Origin: Kurthia senegalensis
Lineage (GTDB): Bacteria; Bacillota; Bacilli; Bacillales_A; Planococcaceae
Direction: 5' to 3'
Assembly: GCF_000285595.1 (NCBI RefSeq)
Contig: NZ_HE611067.1
Span: 186,194-250,193, forward strand
Length of the DNA stretch: 64,000 nucleotides
How positions within the stretch are numbered: the stretch's first letter is position 1; each line of letters starts with the position of its first letter. Below are positions 17,382 to 27,982 of the stretch, one piece after another. Below the pieces are notes generated by a model that saw only the letters and a program-made list of their open reading frames with translations, ran no database searches and had not been told where the DNA came from. The position numbers and the translations under genes were made by a program.

Positions 17382-19118
17382 ATGGAACAGACAAAACCAA
17401 CATTTCAGATGAAAGATTTTTTAAAACTTATTAATAGTGTGAACCCTAAAAAAGGTCTATTTTTCTTAGGGATTGTGTTTAGTTTAGTGACAAGTGGTGC
17501 GAGCTTACTCGTTCCCCAATTTACGAAAACGTTAGTCGATACGAGCGAACTAACGAAAATCGACTTAAACATGCTTGGCATTTTACTACTTGCGTTTGCG
17601 GCACAACTCATTTTCGGTACGATTGGCGGCTTCTTGCTGCGCTACGTCGGAGAAAGTGCCGTGAAAACATTACGAGAAAAGCTGTGGGATCATTTACTAC
17701 GCTTACCTGTTAGTTATTTTGATCAGCATAAATCAGGCGAAAGTAGTTCTCGCCTCGTCAACGATACCGGCGTCATTAAAGACCTCGTGACGACGCACTT
17801 CCCTAGCTTTATTACGGGAGCCATTCAACTCGTCGGCTCGATGATTATTTTATTTTTCATGGACTGGAAAATGGCATCGATTATGTTTCTTGCGGTTCCA
17901 ATTGTCGCACTCGTTTTATTCCCAATCGGCAAAATCATGTCGAAAATTGGACGTCAATTGCAAGGTGCGACAGCAGATTTCAATGCCGAAGCGACAGAAA
18001 AACTAGCGGAAATTCGCTTAATTAAATCAAGTAACGGTGAAGCATTTGAACAAAAGAATGGGCGTACGTTCATCGCAAAGATTTTTAAATTAGGTGTGAA
18101 AGATGCGAAAGTCGAAGCGGTTTTACAACCGATTATGATGACCGTTATTTTAGGCTTATTCGTCGGTATTTTAGGCTACGGTGCGGTTCGCGTACAAGCC
18201 GGTACGTTAACGAGTGGTTCTCTCGTCGCCTTCTTACTATATTTATTCAATATTTTAATGCCTGCTGCAAGCTTTGCGATGTTCTTCGCACAAGTACAAA
18301 AAGCGATGGGTGCGACGGAACGAATCGAACAAATTTTAGCAACTTCATTTGAGCCCGCAGGAAACGGTTCAACGATGGACGTTGTCGGACAGACGATTCA
18401 AGCACGCGACGTTTCTTTTTACTACAATGAAGATCATCCGGTTCTTAAACATATTTCATTCGATGCCCATCCGAACTCGGTCATCGCTTTTGTAGGTCCT
18501 AGTGGTGGCGGGAAAACGACCATTTTTGCCTTACTTGAGCGATTTTACGAACCGACGAGTGGTGTATTCGCAATCAATGGACAAAACATTCAACAGCTTG
18601 ATTTAACAGATTGGCGTTCACAAATCGGTTACGTTTCACAAGATAGCGCTGTGTTTGCCGGAAGTATTCGCGATAATTTACAATACGGTCTCGGACGCAC
18701 ATTAACGGATGACGAACTGTGGCACGGGCTTGCACTTGCCTATGCGGATACATTCGTTTCCCATTTCCCTGAAAAACTAGAAACGGAAATTGGCGAACGT
18801 GGTGTGAAATTGTCAGGTGGTCAAAAGCAACGTATTGCCATTGCACGGGCTTTCCTACGCAATCCGAAAATTTTAATGCTCGACGAAGCGACAGCTAGTC
18901 TCGACTCGCAGTCCGAAGAAAAAGTACAACGCGCACTCGATCAATTAATGGAAGGCCGTACAACACTCGTCATTGCGCACCGTCTTTCAACGATTGTCGA
19001 TGCCGACCAAATTTACTTTATCGAACACGGGGAAGTAACCGGACACGGCTCGCATCATGAATTACTTGAAACCCATCCATTGTACGCATCTTACGTACAA
19101 GAACAAATGGTCAATTAA
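17382..19118 (+). CDS. ABC exporter, fused permease and ATPase (BmrA/LmrA type)
   Basis: 578-residue half-transporter that dimerises to export drugs or lipophilic compounds. Residues ~1-320 form the six-helix exporter domain, with the conserved DQHKSGESSSRLVNDTG loop. The ATPase domain has Walker A GPSGGGKTT, Q-loop YVSQDS, signature LSGGQKQR, Walker B ILMLDEATAS and H-loop IAHRLST. The length and SRLVNDT motif are closest to BmrA (YvcC)-type multidrug exporters. Monocistronic; an inverted repeat overlaps the promoter region, suggesting ligand-responsive repression. Substrate not determined. Confidence 0.9.
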   Translation: MEQTKPTFQMKDFLKLINSVNPKKGLFFLGIVFSLVTSGASLLVPQFTKTLVDTSELTKIDLNMLGILLLAFAAQLIFGTIGGFLLRYVGESAVKTLREKLWDHLLRLPVSYFDQHKSGESSSRLVNDTGVIKDLVTTHFPSFITGAIQLVGSMIILFFMDWKMASIMFLAVPIVALVLFPIGKIMSKIGRQLQGATADFNAEATEKLAEIRLIKSSNGEAFEQKNGRTFIAKIFKLGVKDAKVEAVLQPIMMTVILGLFVGILGYGAVRVQAGTLTSGSLVAFLLYLFNILMPAASFAMFFAQVQKAMGATERIEQILATSFEPAGNGSTMDVVGQTIQARDVSFYYNEDHPVLKHISFDAHPNSVIAFVGPSGGGKTTIFALLERFYEPTSGVFAINGQNIQQLDLTDWRSQIGYVSQDSAVFAGSIRDNLQYGLGRTLTDDELWHGLALAYADTFVSHFPEKLETEIGERGVKLSGGQKQRIAIARAFLRNPKILMLDEATASLDSQSEEKVQRALDQLMEGRTTLVIAHRLSTIVDADQIYFIEHGEVTGHGSHHELLETHPLYASYVQEQMVN

Positions 19119-19133
19119 AACAAAAGGTTCATC

Positions 19134-19182
19134 AATAAGAAAAGACATTCACGATTTTTTTCAAATCATGAATGTCTTTTTT
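19134..19182 (+). terminator. Terminator sharing sequence with 52771-52820
   Basis: AATAAGAAAAGACATTCA leads a hairpin (AAAGACATTC ... GAATGTCTTT) followed by a T-run. A near-identical segment occurs at 52770-52820, so this is a dispersed terminator-like repeat. Confidence 0.7.
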
Positions 19183-19260
19183 TCGAGAGGTTACGAAAAA
19201 AGAAAGAAGCTGGAATTTTTATTTAATTCCTAACCTCTTTTACGTTGAATAAGCACTATA

Positions 19261-19695
19261 CTATTCATCTAGACGCTTTTTTGTTTTTATATCGTAAATT
19301 TTATAATCTATTTCCCATACATGGTCTTTAGTCACCGTAATTTCACAATAATACGGAATCGCTGCACCATAAGCGTCCAGTGCCGCAATCCCATCAAAAG
19401 AAAACTGTTCGTCTGTATGTACCATATTAAAAGTCGTGTCAGAAGTACGCCCAGATGAACCGACTTCTGCTGTACACTCTCCTTTAACTACGTCATAGTC
19501 TTTCATGATAATAAATTTCATACTAGGGATCGTACTCCACAAAAGGAACACTCCAATTAATAAGCTACCTAACGCTCGTACTATTCCCCAAAATGTCACT
19601 TCTCTACTTGCGAACATTAGTATTAAAAAACCAACGCCAAAAATTGTCATTACTAGACCGATCCCCGTGATCAAAAAATACATTAAAATTATCAT
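19261..19695 (-). CDS. Membrane-anchored protein, unknown function
   Basis: 144 residues. Two N-terminal hydrophobic helices (about 3-28 and 36-55) are followed by an ~85-residue polar domain containing two cysteines (ECTAEV, YYCEITV). GGGAG lies just upstream of the ATG. The soluble domain looks like a small beta-rich domain, but no family is recognised. Not in an operon with the next gene. Confidence 0.65.
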   Translation of the reverse strand: MIILMYFLITGIGLVMTIFGVGFLILMFASREVTFWGIVRALGSLLIGVFLLWSTIPSMKFIIMKDYDVVKGECTAEVGSSGRTSDTTFNMVHTDEQFSFDGIAALDAYGAAIPYYCEITVTKDHVWEIDYKIYDIKTKKRLDE

Positions 19696-19810
19696 CGTCT
19701 CCCTACATTGTATAAAGCTTCTGCATACTAAACATTCATTATAAATGAATATCCATTACTAGACCTATAGGGTACAACTACTATTTTTCCTCCTCTCTTA
19801 TTTACACAAA

Positions 19811-19839
19811 AAAACACGGGTGCTACTCACCCGTGTTTT
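19811..19839. terminator. Rho-independent terminator
   Basis: AAAACACGGGTG pairs with CACCCGTGTTTT around a short loop, just past the 3' end of the secreted protein gene at 19852. Confidence 0.8.
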
Positions 19840-19851
19840 GAACGTATAAAA

Positions 19852-20418
19852 TTAATATTCTGGAAAGCAAGATAATTTGACTGTTTCTAATACCGTTGTG
19901 TTTTTTATTTTCTTCTGTGTCGCTTTTGCAGATTTAAAGTCCATTTGTACAACGAATCCATTTCCTATATATACCGACACCGCATGCTTTTTCGTTTTTG
20001 AACTATACTCTGCATATAACTCTTTGTATACTTTTTTCAGCTCACCGTATGTCACTTTGTTTGCCAACTTAAATTCAATAGAATCTACTGTGCTATCACT
20101 TTGCGGTTTCTCTTTTTTAGAATTTACGTTAAAGCCCACTTTATAACCATTTTTGAATGTCGCTACATATTCATATCCACCATGTACATACGCTTTAGTT
20201 GTTGTAGAAGTCGGTTTTCCCCATTTTTTCACGACATTTTTGTACGTCGTTTTGTTCAAAGTAACACCTTTAACCGTTAGCGTTTTCTTCATTTTTTTAA
20301 CGTCTGTAATTCCTTGTTTCGTCGCATGTGCTTGCTCAGAATTAGCAAATAACACAGGTGCTGTCACCGCAGTCGTTCCGAAAACGAGCGCTGACGCAAG
20401 TATGATTTTTTTCATCAT
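19852..20418 (-). CDS. Secreted basic protein, unknown function
   Basis: 188 residues with a Sec signal peptide (KKIILASALVFGTTAVTAPV, cleavage probably near AHA). The mature part is lysine-rich, beginning with VKGVTLNKTTYKNVVKKWGKPTS, a segment seen in small secreted proteins that resemble SmpA/BLIP-like or immunodominant-antigen folds, followed by alternating hydrophobic strands. No catalytic motif. GGGAG precedes the start; either of two adjacent ATG codons may be used. Monocistronic. Confidence 0.7.
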   Translation of the reverse strand: MMKKIILASALVFGTTAVTAPVLFANSEQAHATKQGITDVKKMKKTLTVKGVTLNKTTYKNVVKKWGKPTSTTTKAYVHGGYEYVATFKNGYKVGFNVNSKKEKPQSDSTVDSIEFKLANKVTYGELKKVYKELYAEYSSKTKKHAVSVYIGNGFVVQMDFKSAKATQKKIKNTTVLETVKLSCFPEY

Positions 20419-20527
20419 GTATTCACTCCCATTTCTATTTTCTATACTTCCTTACTTTATGGTATTTAATTGGAAAAATATATCAACTTTTTGCTTATTT
20501 TTAAATATTCAAATTTTATTCACAATA

Positions 20528-20559
20528 AAAAAATCCGTTCCTTAATGGACGGATTTTTT
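20528..20559. terminator. Rho-independent terminator
   Basis: AAAAAATCCGT pairs with ACGGATTTTTT immediately after the padR gene. Confidence 0.8.
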
Positions 20560-20560
20560 G

Positions 20561-21090
20561 TTATGCTTTTAACTTTTCAATTAACTGTTCGTACGTTTCT
20601 TCGTGCAAGTGCATCGTGTTACTCATAAATTGTTGAAATACACTTAAATATTGACGTGTCGCATCGTCTGTCTCGATTTGTTCATAAATCGCGCCTAAGT
20701 CATCTTGACGTTTTTTCGTTTTTTCTACTTTACGTTCCAACATGTAGGCAATCCGTTCTTTGTCGACATACTGCATCGCACCAATGCAGACGACAATTTC
20801 GATTGGCGTCAATGCTTTTTCAACCGTTTTGTAAATCATTTCCGGTAGCGCAGCTCGTCCTGCGTCCGTAATGCCGAAAATATGTTTATCGGGGCGATTT
20901 TCTTCTTGAATGACTTTCACTTCTTGAATGAAGCCACGTTTCGTAAGCGCATCAAAATGGTAATACAACTTACTTTCCGTTAAGTTCGCCATTTCCGCAA
21001 AAGGAATCGGATCCGATAATGCTTTTTTAATTCGTATGGATAACTGTCGCCTTCCATTAGCTTCGTCAAAATATAAATTTGAAGAGACAT
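20561..21090 (-). pseudogene. PadR-family transcriptional regulator, frameshifted in an A6 run
   Basis: From the ATG at 21090 (TAGGAG eight bases upstream) the frame reads MSLQIYILTKLMEGDSYPYELKK and then stops. Adding one base to the A6 run (T6 at 21023-21028) continues into ALSDPIPFAEMANLTESKLYYHFDALTKRGFI and the rest of a 176-residue PadR protein with winged helix and C-terminal dimerisation helices. PadR proteins of this kind typically repress a neighbouring YhgE/Pip-type membrane protein gene; such a gene lies directly upstream on the same strand. As written, only the C-terminal 143 residues are open. A single-base error is as likely as real loss. Confidence 0.8.
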
Positions 21091-21120
21091 GTGCTCAACT
21101 CCTAAAATAGACTATATAGC

Positions 21121-21162
21121 AAAAGGAAGCTTCCATCCATGTAGAGAACAGAAACTTCCTTT
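21121..21162 (-). terminator. Attenuator/terminator between yhgE-like gene and padR
   Basis: AAAGGAAG pairs with CTTCCTTT on either side of a long loop; it lies after the exporter stop codon and before padR. It may reduce read-through into padR. Confidence 0.45.
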
Positions 21163-21174
21163 ATCATATCAAAC

Positions 21175-22341
21175 TTAAGCCATCATTTCTTTACTATCTT
21201 TATCAATTTTTTTAAGTGGCATACGTCGCGGAACGAACGTAATAATTAACAAGTTAATAATGACCGCTCCTACGCCGACTGCTACAAGCCCCCATAAAAA
21301 TGGTACAGGGCTCGTTGAACCGAAGAAAATAGCTAAGTACGACTGTACCGAATGATACATTGGCGTAATGTAACTAATCACTTGGAACGGTGCATACATC
21401 ATATCGCGTGGCATCGTTGCGCCGTTTGCAATCGTTTGTGCTAACAGTACAGGAATGTTTAAAATCATACCCGCTTCACCGATTAAGAACGTAAACATCG
21501 CACAGAAGTTAAATGCGACCATGTACAGTAAGATTTGTTGCAGCGCCACTTTCCAAATCGTTGCCGTATCAATATCTGCTACTAAGTACGCAATAATGAG
21601 TGCGGCAATCGTACTGAGTACGGCAATAATTAGCGCACATAATTGAACGTATCCGAATAAACGAATTTTTGATGCTTCGCCGAGGAACATTTTAAATGAA
21701 CCGATTAATTGCATCGCCGCAATCATTGCCCCTACGTAACAAGCCATCGTTAAGAACATTGGTAGCATATTGTTGTGCATACCGTCCGGTACATCATTCA
21801 CGACAACGTAATTGCCGACATAGCTTTCTTCAATTTGTTTCGCTACTTTTTTCGCTTGGTCTTCTGGAACGTTCATATTCATCAGAACACCTTGAGCTGT
21901 TTGTTCAGAGAAACTTTTACTAAGTTGTGCATTAATTTCTTTCACGACTGAATTCATACTCGATGCAACCATCGTTGCCGACGCTTCATTCACTGTGAAG
22001 TCAATTTGTGCCGATTTGCCACTCGTCGCATTGTCCGAAAACTCTTTCGGAATGTGAATTACGAGTGAATAATCATTATCTTTTAATGCTTTGATCGCTT
22101 CTTTATTCGTTAAATCGGTATCGATTGTTTTGAACGGTAAGCTCTCCGTCAACTGACTTTCAATTTGCTTCGCTGCTTTTCCTTCATCATCATTGACGAA
22201 TGCAATTTTTAATTCATCCATTTGTCCAGGAAGTGCCGTGTACCCGAAAAGGAAAATCCCTAACATGGCCACCGCATAAAAAATCCCCATAAATACTGAG
22301 CTTTTTACACCCATTGAGTTAAAAAACTTTTTAAAACTCAC
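21175..22341 (-). CDS. YhgE/Pip-domain ABC-2-type membrane protein
   Basis: 388 residues. One N-terminal helix (~16-36), a ~150-residue extracytoplasmic domain (MDELKIAFVNDDEGKAA, DYSLVIHIPKEFS), then five helices in the C-terminal half. This is the layout of YhgE/Pip and ABC-2 permease-like proteins, which in other Firmicutes export toxic compounds or act as phage receptors. It lacks an ATPase partner nearby. GAATGAGAAG precedes the ATG. The perfect 24-bp palindrome at 22388 lies in its promoter region, and the PadR gene follows, so the pair is probably a ligand-induced self-repressing unit. Confidence 0.82.
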   Translation of the reverse strand: MSFKKFFNSMGVKSSVFMGIFYAVAMLGIFLFGYTALPGQMDELKIAFVNDDEGKAAKQIESQLTESLPFKTIDTDLTNKEAIKALKDNDYSLVIHIPKEFSDNATSGKSAQIDFTVNEASATMVASSMNSVVKEINAQLSKSFSEQTAQGVLMNMNVPEDQAKKVAKQIEESYVGNYVVVNDVPDGMHNNMLPMFLTMACYVGAMIAAMQLIGSFKMFLGEASKIRLFGYVQLCALIIAVLSTIAALIIAYLVADIDTATIWKVALQQILLYMVAFNFCAMFTFLIGEAGMILNIPVLLAQTIANGATMPRDMMYAPFQVISYITPMYHSVQSYLAIFFGSTSPVPFLWGLVAVGVGAVIINLLIITFVPRRMPLKKIDKDSKEMMA

Positions 22342-22387
22342 TACTTCTCATTCCTCCATCAACTTGCGTCTGTATATTATTCTAATT

Positions 22388-22411
22388 AAAGTACTCAAAT
22401 TTGAGTACTTT
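22388..22411. promoter_or_regulatory. Perfect 24-bp palindrome, candidate PadR operator
   Basis: Half-site AAAGTACTCAAA (22388-22399) followed by its exact complement TTTGAGTACTTT (22400-22411), 46 bases upstream of the exporter start. The TACTCAAATTTGAGTA core is like operators described for PadR-family repressors. Inferred from position and symmetry. Confidence 0.65.
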
Positions 22412-22506
22412 TAGAATTTTAGATGAAAGGGAGGGTGATGTAAAGAGAAAAGTTAGGTTTTTATTTGATTTTAAAAAGAATGACGTGACATTTTTATGAC
22501 AGACGT

Positions 22507-22548
22507 AAAAGACACCTCTCCCCATATACTTGGAGAAAGGTGTCTTTT
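22507..22548. terminator. Terminator at end of hut operon
   Basis: AAAAGACACCTCTCC pairs (with two mismatches) with GGAGAAAGGTGTCTTTT, directly after hutG. Confidence 0.75.
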
Positions 22549-22557
22549 CTTTATTTA

Positions 22558-23525
22558 TCATCGAGATTGCATGTATTTACTAACGACCCAACGTAAGAAA
22601 GCATACACGCCTACTTTAACCGTTTGCTGCTCTACTGTATCTCGTCTCGGATCTAAACAAACGAAGTCCATTCCTTTTACAACATCGTATTTTCCGATTT
22701 CTGATAACACATCGAACAATTCGTCTGATCGCATACCACCCGGTGTAGAAGCCGGAACCCCTGGTGCATAAGCAATATCTAGTACGTCCATATCTACTGT
22801 GACATAGACGATATCTACTTTTGATACTAGCTCGGTCATCACTTTTTGGATAATTGCTTTAGCACCTTGTTCACGGAATTGCTTTAAAGTAATGCGATTG
22901 ACGCCGTAATGATTCGCTGCTTTTATAAGGCTCGGTGCATTGAAAAATCCATGCAAGCCAATATTGTAAACGTTTTGTCCTTGAACGATGCCACCATCTA
23001 ACAACTGACGAATTGGTGTACCATTCGTTGGACCGTCTGTTTCTGTTGCTCGTAAATCTAAGTGTGTGTCGAGTTGAACAATGCCAATTGTTTTTTCGTA
23101 TGTTCTTGAAAAGCTGTCACGATTGGCGCCGTAATCGAATGGTCGCCTCCAATTTGAACGTAAAAGCTATCCGGACATTGTTGAAGTATGTCGTGCATCG
23201 CCTGTCGAATATTTTCATGACATGCTAAAATATCCGTGCCGTGCATACGAACATCGCCTACGTCCGCCACTTGAAACGAACGAAAATCGACATCATCGTC
23301 AATCGAATACGTGCTAAAGCCGTTCCATGCACGGCGAAAGAAATCCGGATATTCACTTGCGGCAGATGGGCTAATAGAAGACCGTGATAAAGGAATTCCA
23401 GTAACAATGACGTCCATCTTTTCTGGAAGCTGTGCATAATACGGTACAATCCAATCTTTCACTTTCAAATCTTCCCCTTGTACGCGGTTCCACATCATTT
23501 GAGGTGTAGTGAAATAATTACTCAA
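22558..23525 (-). pseudogene. hutG: Formimidoylglutamase, frameshifted in an A6 run
   Basis: Arginase/ureohydrolase-family enzyme that hydrolyses N-formimidoyl-L-glutamate to glutamate and formamide, the last step of this histidine pathway. Two open segments (N-terminal half 23058-23525, C-terminal half 22558-23004) join into a 322-residue protein if one base is added to the A6 run at 23091-23096; the join then reads TKKTIGIVQLDTHLDLRATE. Mn ligands appear in GGDHSIT, DTHLD and DMDVLD. The start is the TTG at 23525, overlapping the end of hutI by eight bases. Without the correction the DTHLD ligands are lost and the enzyme would be inactive. Confidence 0.85.
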
Positions 23526-24789
23526 CGAGCGACCCTTCTTTCACGGCAACTTGTCCGTTCTTCACAACAGTATGCGTATGATTCATACCGTAGAAATATT
23601 GTAGCTGTTTGTAATTAGGCACGTCTAAAATGAGTACATCTGCTTGCTTTCCAACTTCTAAAGTACCGACTTGTTCACCTCGTTGAATGGCGTATGCGGC
23701 ATTGATCGTCGTTGCACAAAGTACTTCTTCCATCGTCATACCCATGTTCATACACGCTAAATTTTGAATGTACGGTAAGCTAATCGTTGGTGAAGAACCT
23801 GGGTTAAAGTCAGTCGATATTGCAACCGGCACACCCGAATCAATCATTAGACGTCCTCGTGCGTAAGGTGCACGTAAGAAGAAGGCCGTCCCCGGTAATA
23901 AAACCGCAATCGTACCACTTTTCGCCATCGCTTCAATACCTTCATCCGATGCGACTAATAAATGTTCGGCTGAAATGGCACCGACTTCTGCTGCGAGTTC
24001 TGCTCCTTCATACGGTTCGATTTCATCTGCGTGAATTTTAGGAATAAGTCCATGCGCTTTTCCAGCCATTAAAATTCGGCGTGATTGTTCTGGTGTGAAC
24101 ACACCTTTTTCGCAAAATACGTCATTGAATTCTGCTAGCTTTAACTCTGCTACTTTTGGAATCATTTCTTGAATGACTTGTTCTACGAAAGCGTCTTCAT
24201 TTCCTTTATATGCTTTCGGTACAGCGTGCGCTCCCATAAATGTCGACACGATGTCTACTCGATGCGTCTCTTGCAACTTCTTCGCAACTTCCAACTGCTT
24301 TTTCTCATTTTCCCAATCGAGACCGTATCCTGATTTTGCTTCGACCGTCGTGACCCCATGCTTTAAAAACTGATTCAAATGCGTATACGTTTTGTCGTAA
24401 AGTTCATCAAAACTCGTTTCACGTGTTTTCGTCGTCGTATAATGAATGCCACCACCGGCATTCATAATATCCATATACGATTTGCCACTTAAGCGCATAT
24501 TCAGTTCATGCTCACGCGTGCCTCCATGTACTAAATGCGTATGGCAATCGACGAGACCAGGCATTACAATTTTGCCAGAAGCATCGATCACTTCCGCATC
24601 GGCTACGAGTGACGGATATTGTTGCTCTATTTCTTTCAAAGGAGCAATCATTTTAATTTGCGTGCCTTCTATTAAAATACTGACATCTTGTTGTAAACCA
24701 ATTTCACTCATTTGTTCTTTCAAACGTGGTCCTTTGACGTCCGTTGCCATCGTCAATACTTCATTCGCATGATTAATTAAAATTGTCAC
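23518..24789 (-). CDS. hutI: Imidazolonepropionase
   Basis: Amidohydrolase-superfamily enzyme that opens 4-imidazolone-5-propionate to N-formimidoyl-L-glutamate, third step of histidine degradation. 423 residues, normal length. Metal-binding HTHLVHGG sits near 85, with further ligands in THDHE-equivalent positions (MGAHAVP, IHADEIE) and late Asp in STDFNPGSSP. Start is a GTG with a GGGGG-rich ribosome site. It lies 15 bases after hutU and overlaps hutG, so the three are co-translated. Confidence 0.95.
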   Translation of the reverse strand: MTILINHANEVLTMATDVKGPRLKEQMSEIGLQQDVSILIEGTQIKMIAPLKEIEQQYPSLVADAEVIDASGKIVMPGLVDCHTHLVHGGTREHELNMRLSGKSYMDIMNAGGGIHYTTTKTRETSFDELYDKTYTHLNQFLKHGVTTVEAKSGYGLDWENEKKQLEVAKKLQETHRVDIVSTFMGAHAVPKAYKGNEDAFVEQVIQEMIPKVAELKLAEFNDVFCEKGVFTPEQSRRILMAGKAHGLIPKIHADEIEPYEGAELAAEVGAISAEHLLVASDEGIEAMAKSGTIAVLLPGTAFFLRAPYARGRLMIDSGVPVAISTDFNPGSSPTISLPYIQNLACMNMGMTMEEVLCATTINAAYAIQRGEQVGTLEVGKQADVLILDVPNYKQLQYFYGMNHTHTVVKNGQVAVKEGSLVE

Positions 24790-24804
24790 GTCACTTACCC
24801 CCTA

Positions 24805-26463
24805 TTAATCTTTTAACATCGGCATATGCACGCCTTTTTCTTTCGCTGTTTGAATTGCGATGTCATATCCTGCATCCGCATGACGAACGACGCCCATCCC
24901 CGGATCTGATACTAATACGCGATTGATTTTTTCAGCTGCCATTTGTGTCCCATCAGCTACGAGTACTTGCCCCGCATGTTGTGAATAGCCCATTCCAACA
25001 CCACCACCATGATGAATACTTACCCAACTTGCACCACCAGCCGTATTGACAAGTGCATTTAATAACGGCCAATCAGACACTGCATCCGAGCCATCTTTCA
25101 TACTTTCTGTCTCACGGTTCGGTGACGCGACAGAACCTGAATCCAAATGATCTCGACCAAATACAATCGGTGCTTTCAGCTCGCCATTTGCGACCATTTC
25201 ATTTACTTTCAATGCGAAACGATGACGATCGCCATATCCTAGCCAACAAATACGGGCCGGTAACCCTTGGAATTGCACCATTTCCTGTGCCATATCAATC
25301 CAATTTACGAGCCCTTCGTCTTCTGCGAACATCTCTTTCGCTAATTGGTCTGTTTTGTAAATGTCTTCTGCATCTCCAGACAATGCCGCCCAACGGAAAG
25401 GTCCTTTCCCTTCGCAAAATAACGGACGAATGTAAGCCGGTACGAAACCTGGGAAATCAAACGCATTTTCTACGCCCATCTCTTTCGCATAAGCACGAAT
25501 ATTGTTACCGTAATCAAACGTTTCAGCTCCTTGTTCTTGGAAAGCCAACATCGTACGAACATGTTCTGCCATCGTTTCTTTCGCTAATAGTTCATACTGT
25601 TTTGGATTTGATTTGCGTAATGCAAGTGCTTCATCTAACGACATACCATTCGGTACATATCCATTTAATGGATCGTGCGCAGACGTTTGATCCGTCACAA
25701 GATCCGGAATCATTTGTCGATTTAACAATTCACGGTTCACATCCGCACAGTTCCCTACAAGTCCGATAGACGCCGGTGTTTGAGAAGCTGTTAGTTTATT
25801 AACAAGTTCTATTGCCTCATCTACTGTTTCTACTAAATAATCACAGTAACCTTCTTTTATTTTACGTTCGATACGTGCACGGTCTACTTCGACGACTAAA
25901 ATAACAGCGCCTGCCATTTTACCTGCAAGTGGTTGCGCCCCACTCATACCGCCCATGCCCCCTGTTAAAATCCATTTACCGTGTAAACTCGGTGTACCGA
26001 ATTTTTTCTTCGCTGCTTCAACAAAACTTAAATATGTTCCTTGTAAAATCCCTTGCGCTCCAATGTAAATCCAAGAACCCGCTGTCATTTGACCGTACAT
26101 CATTAAGTTGCGCTCTTCTAACTCATAAAAATGATCCCAATTTGCCCAAGCTGGTACGAGATTTGAATTAGCGATTAAAACGCGCGGTGCATGTTCATGT
26201 GTTTTAAAAACAGCGACAGGTTTCCCTGATTGTACGAGCATCGTTTCATCATTTTCTAATTCTTTTAATGTCGCAATCATCTTCTCAAAACTTTCCCAAT
26301 CACGTGCCGCTTTACCGATACCACCATAAACGACTAATTCATCTGGATTTTCAGCTACTTCTGGATCAAGATTGTTCATAAGCATACGGAGTGCCGCTTC
26401 TTGTGTCCATCCTTTACAAGTTAGTTCTGTCCCACGTGGTGCACGAATATTTGTTTTAAACAT
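24805..26463 (-). CDS. hutU: Urocanate hydratase
   Basis: NAD-dependent lyase that converts urocanate to imidazolonepropionate. 552 residues, the normal length. Family signatures include [17 protein letters not shown] near the N-terminus, [14 protein letters not shown] (NAD binding) near 175 and the catalytic-cysteine region [19 protein letters not shown], plus [25 protein letters not shown] precedes the ATG. Second gene of the hut unit after the transporter. Confidence 0.97.
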   Translation of the reverse strand: MFKTNIRAPRGTELTCKGWTQEAALRMLMNNLDPEVAENPDELVVYGGIGKAARDWESFEKMIATLKELENDETMLVQSGKPVAVFKTHEHAPRVLIANSNLVPAWANWDHFYELEERNLMMYGQMTAGSWIYIGAQGILQGTYLSFVEAAKKKFGTPSLHGKWILTGGMGGMSGAQPLAGKMAGAVILVVEVDRARIERKIKEGYCDYLVETVDEAIELVNKLTASQTPASIGLVGNCADVNRELLNRQMIPDLVTDQTSAHDPLNGYVPNGMSLDEALALRKSNPKQYELLAKETMAEHVRTMLAFQEQGAETFDYGNNIRAYAKEMGVENAFDFPGFVPAYIRPLFCEGKGPFRWAALSGDAEDIYKTDQLAKEMFAEDEGLVNWIDMAQEMVQFQGLPARICWLGYGDRHRFALKVNEMVANGELKAPIVFGRDHLDSGSVASPNRETESMKDGSDAVSDWPLLNALVNTAGGASWVSIHHGGGVGMGYSQHAGQVLVADGTQMAAEKINRVLVSDPGMGVVRHADAGYDIAIQTAKEKGVHMPMLKD

Positions 26464-26481
26464 TAAAATCTCTCCCTTTTT

Positions 26482-27824
26482 TTAAAATAGTAGAAATGCG
26501 ATTGGTGTAACTAATATGAGCGTTAATACGACACGTTCAAACCAAATGATGAGCATTTGACGAATCGTTAACGGAATACTCGTCGATAAAATAACTGGAA
26601 TAACTGCAGAGAAAAATAAAATAGCTGAAATCGACACGACAGCAACGATGAATTTTGTCACGATCACACTTTCTGTTACGAGCATTGCTGGTAAGAACAT
26701 CTCAGCAATCGATAGAGAAATCGCTTTCGCTGTCAACATCGGTTCAGGTATTTGAAGTAAATACGTAAACGGTACGAATAAGTATGCAAGCCAATCAAAT
26801 AGCGGTGTATACATCGCTAGTAATAACCCAATTAAACCGATAGATAAAATGGATGGAATGACACCCATCGCCATAATTAGACCGTCTTTTAAATGAATAG
26901 TTAAATTTTTCGGTAACGACGGATTTGATTTCGTTGCAATTACCGCTTCTGTCCAAGCCATTTTTAGACGATCTTTTTTAATAATTTTTTCCGGTTGAGG
27001 TGTCGCATCTTCTGCATACGTGTCTTTAATAGAACGCAGTGGATAAATACGTGCCGTAATCGCCGTTACTGCAAACGTAACAACGAGTGTCACCCAGAAA
27101 AATTTATTCCAATGCTCCATTAAGCCGAGTGTCTTCGCGACAATAATCATGAACGTCGCTGATACTGTTGAAAAACCTGTTGCAATAATTGCCGATTCTC
27201 TCGCTGTATATTTCCCTTCTTTATACACACGGTTCGTTAACATTAAGCCCACCGAATAACTGCCTACGAATGACGCTACAGCATCGACCGCTGAACGACC
27301 TGGTGTTCTAAAAATAGGTTGCATAATAGGTTGCATAAAGATTCCAATGAATTCTAATAGTCCATAACAAACGAGTAACGCTAAGAAAATCGAGCCGATT
27401 GGAATGACTAAGCCAACAGGTTTAATAAGTTTCTCCATTAAAAATGGTCCGATATCAGGATTAAATAAAAAGGCCGGTCCGAAGTTGAAAATAAGCATAA
27501 CACCTACGACTAAACCGACTAATTTCAAAATAGATAATACGATGCTTACAGACGATACATTCCATTTTTTCGTAACAAATGGATAAAAAGCGCCGAGCAC
27601 TAATAGAATCAATACGTACGCCTTAACGAGCGTCGGTGTATACATTGTGAGTGCGGTCACGATATGATCTAATAAAATCGAAGACCGACCATCCCATTCA
27701 AATGAAATAAAAAACTAAAAATACCGATTATGCTACAAATAATCATTTTTCCAAAGATGCCAAATTCAAAACGAGCAAACTTTTTCACTTCTTCGTCTTT
27801 CAATATTTCTTCTTGAAACTCCAT
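26482..27824 (-). CDS. YjiH-family transporter of the hut operon, frameshifted near the N-terminus
   Basis: Integral membrane protein with Gate-type domain and ~10 helices, of the YjiH family often found in Bacillales hut operons and thought to take up histidine or urocanate. The true ATG is at 27824 behind GGGAGTGATTACG. It encodes MEFQEEILKDEEVKKFARFEFG and then stops; adding one base to the A6 run at 27709-27714 continues into FEWDGRSSILLDHIVTALTMY and the rest, giving 447 residues. As written, the open frame covers 26482-27660 only and lacks the first helix. First gene of the hut unit, divergent from the AraC regulator. Confidence 0.8.
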
Positions 27825-27982
27825 CGTAATCACTCCCTCTTATTACATAACTATAAAGAAACCACTTATTATTTTTAATAGATTAAATACTCTGATTATA
27901 GTAAAATTCTATTATTACGATAATTTATTAAACAAATAATAGAAATTTTATACTAATTAGAAATTTTAAATGAGGTGAATCA
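27825..27982. promoter_or_regulatory. Divergent promoter region of hut operon and AraC regulator
   Basis: 158 AT-rich bases between two divergent genes. TATAAT-like and ATTATAGT segments are present, but no single clear promoter or operator stands out. Likely the binding region for the AraC-type regulator. Confidence 0.35.
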
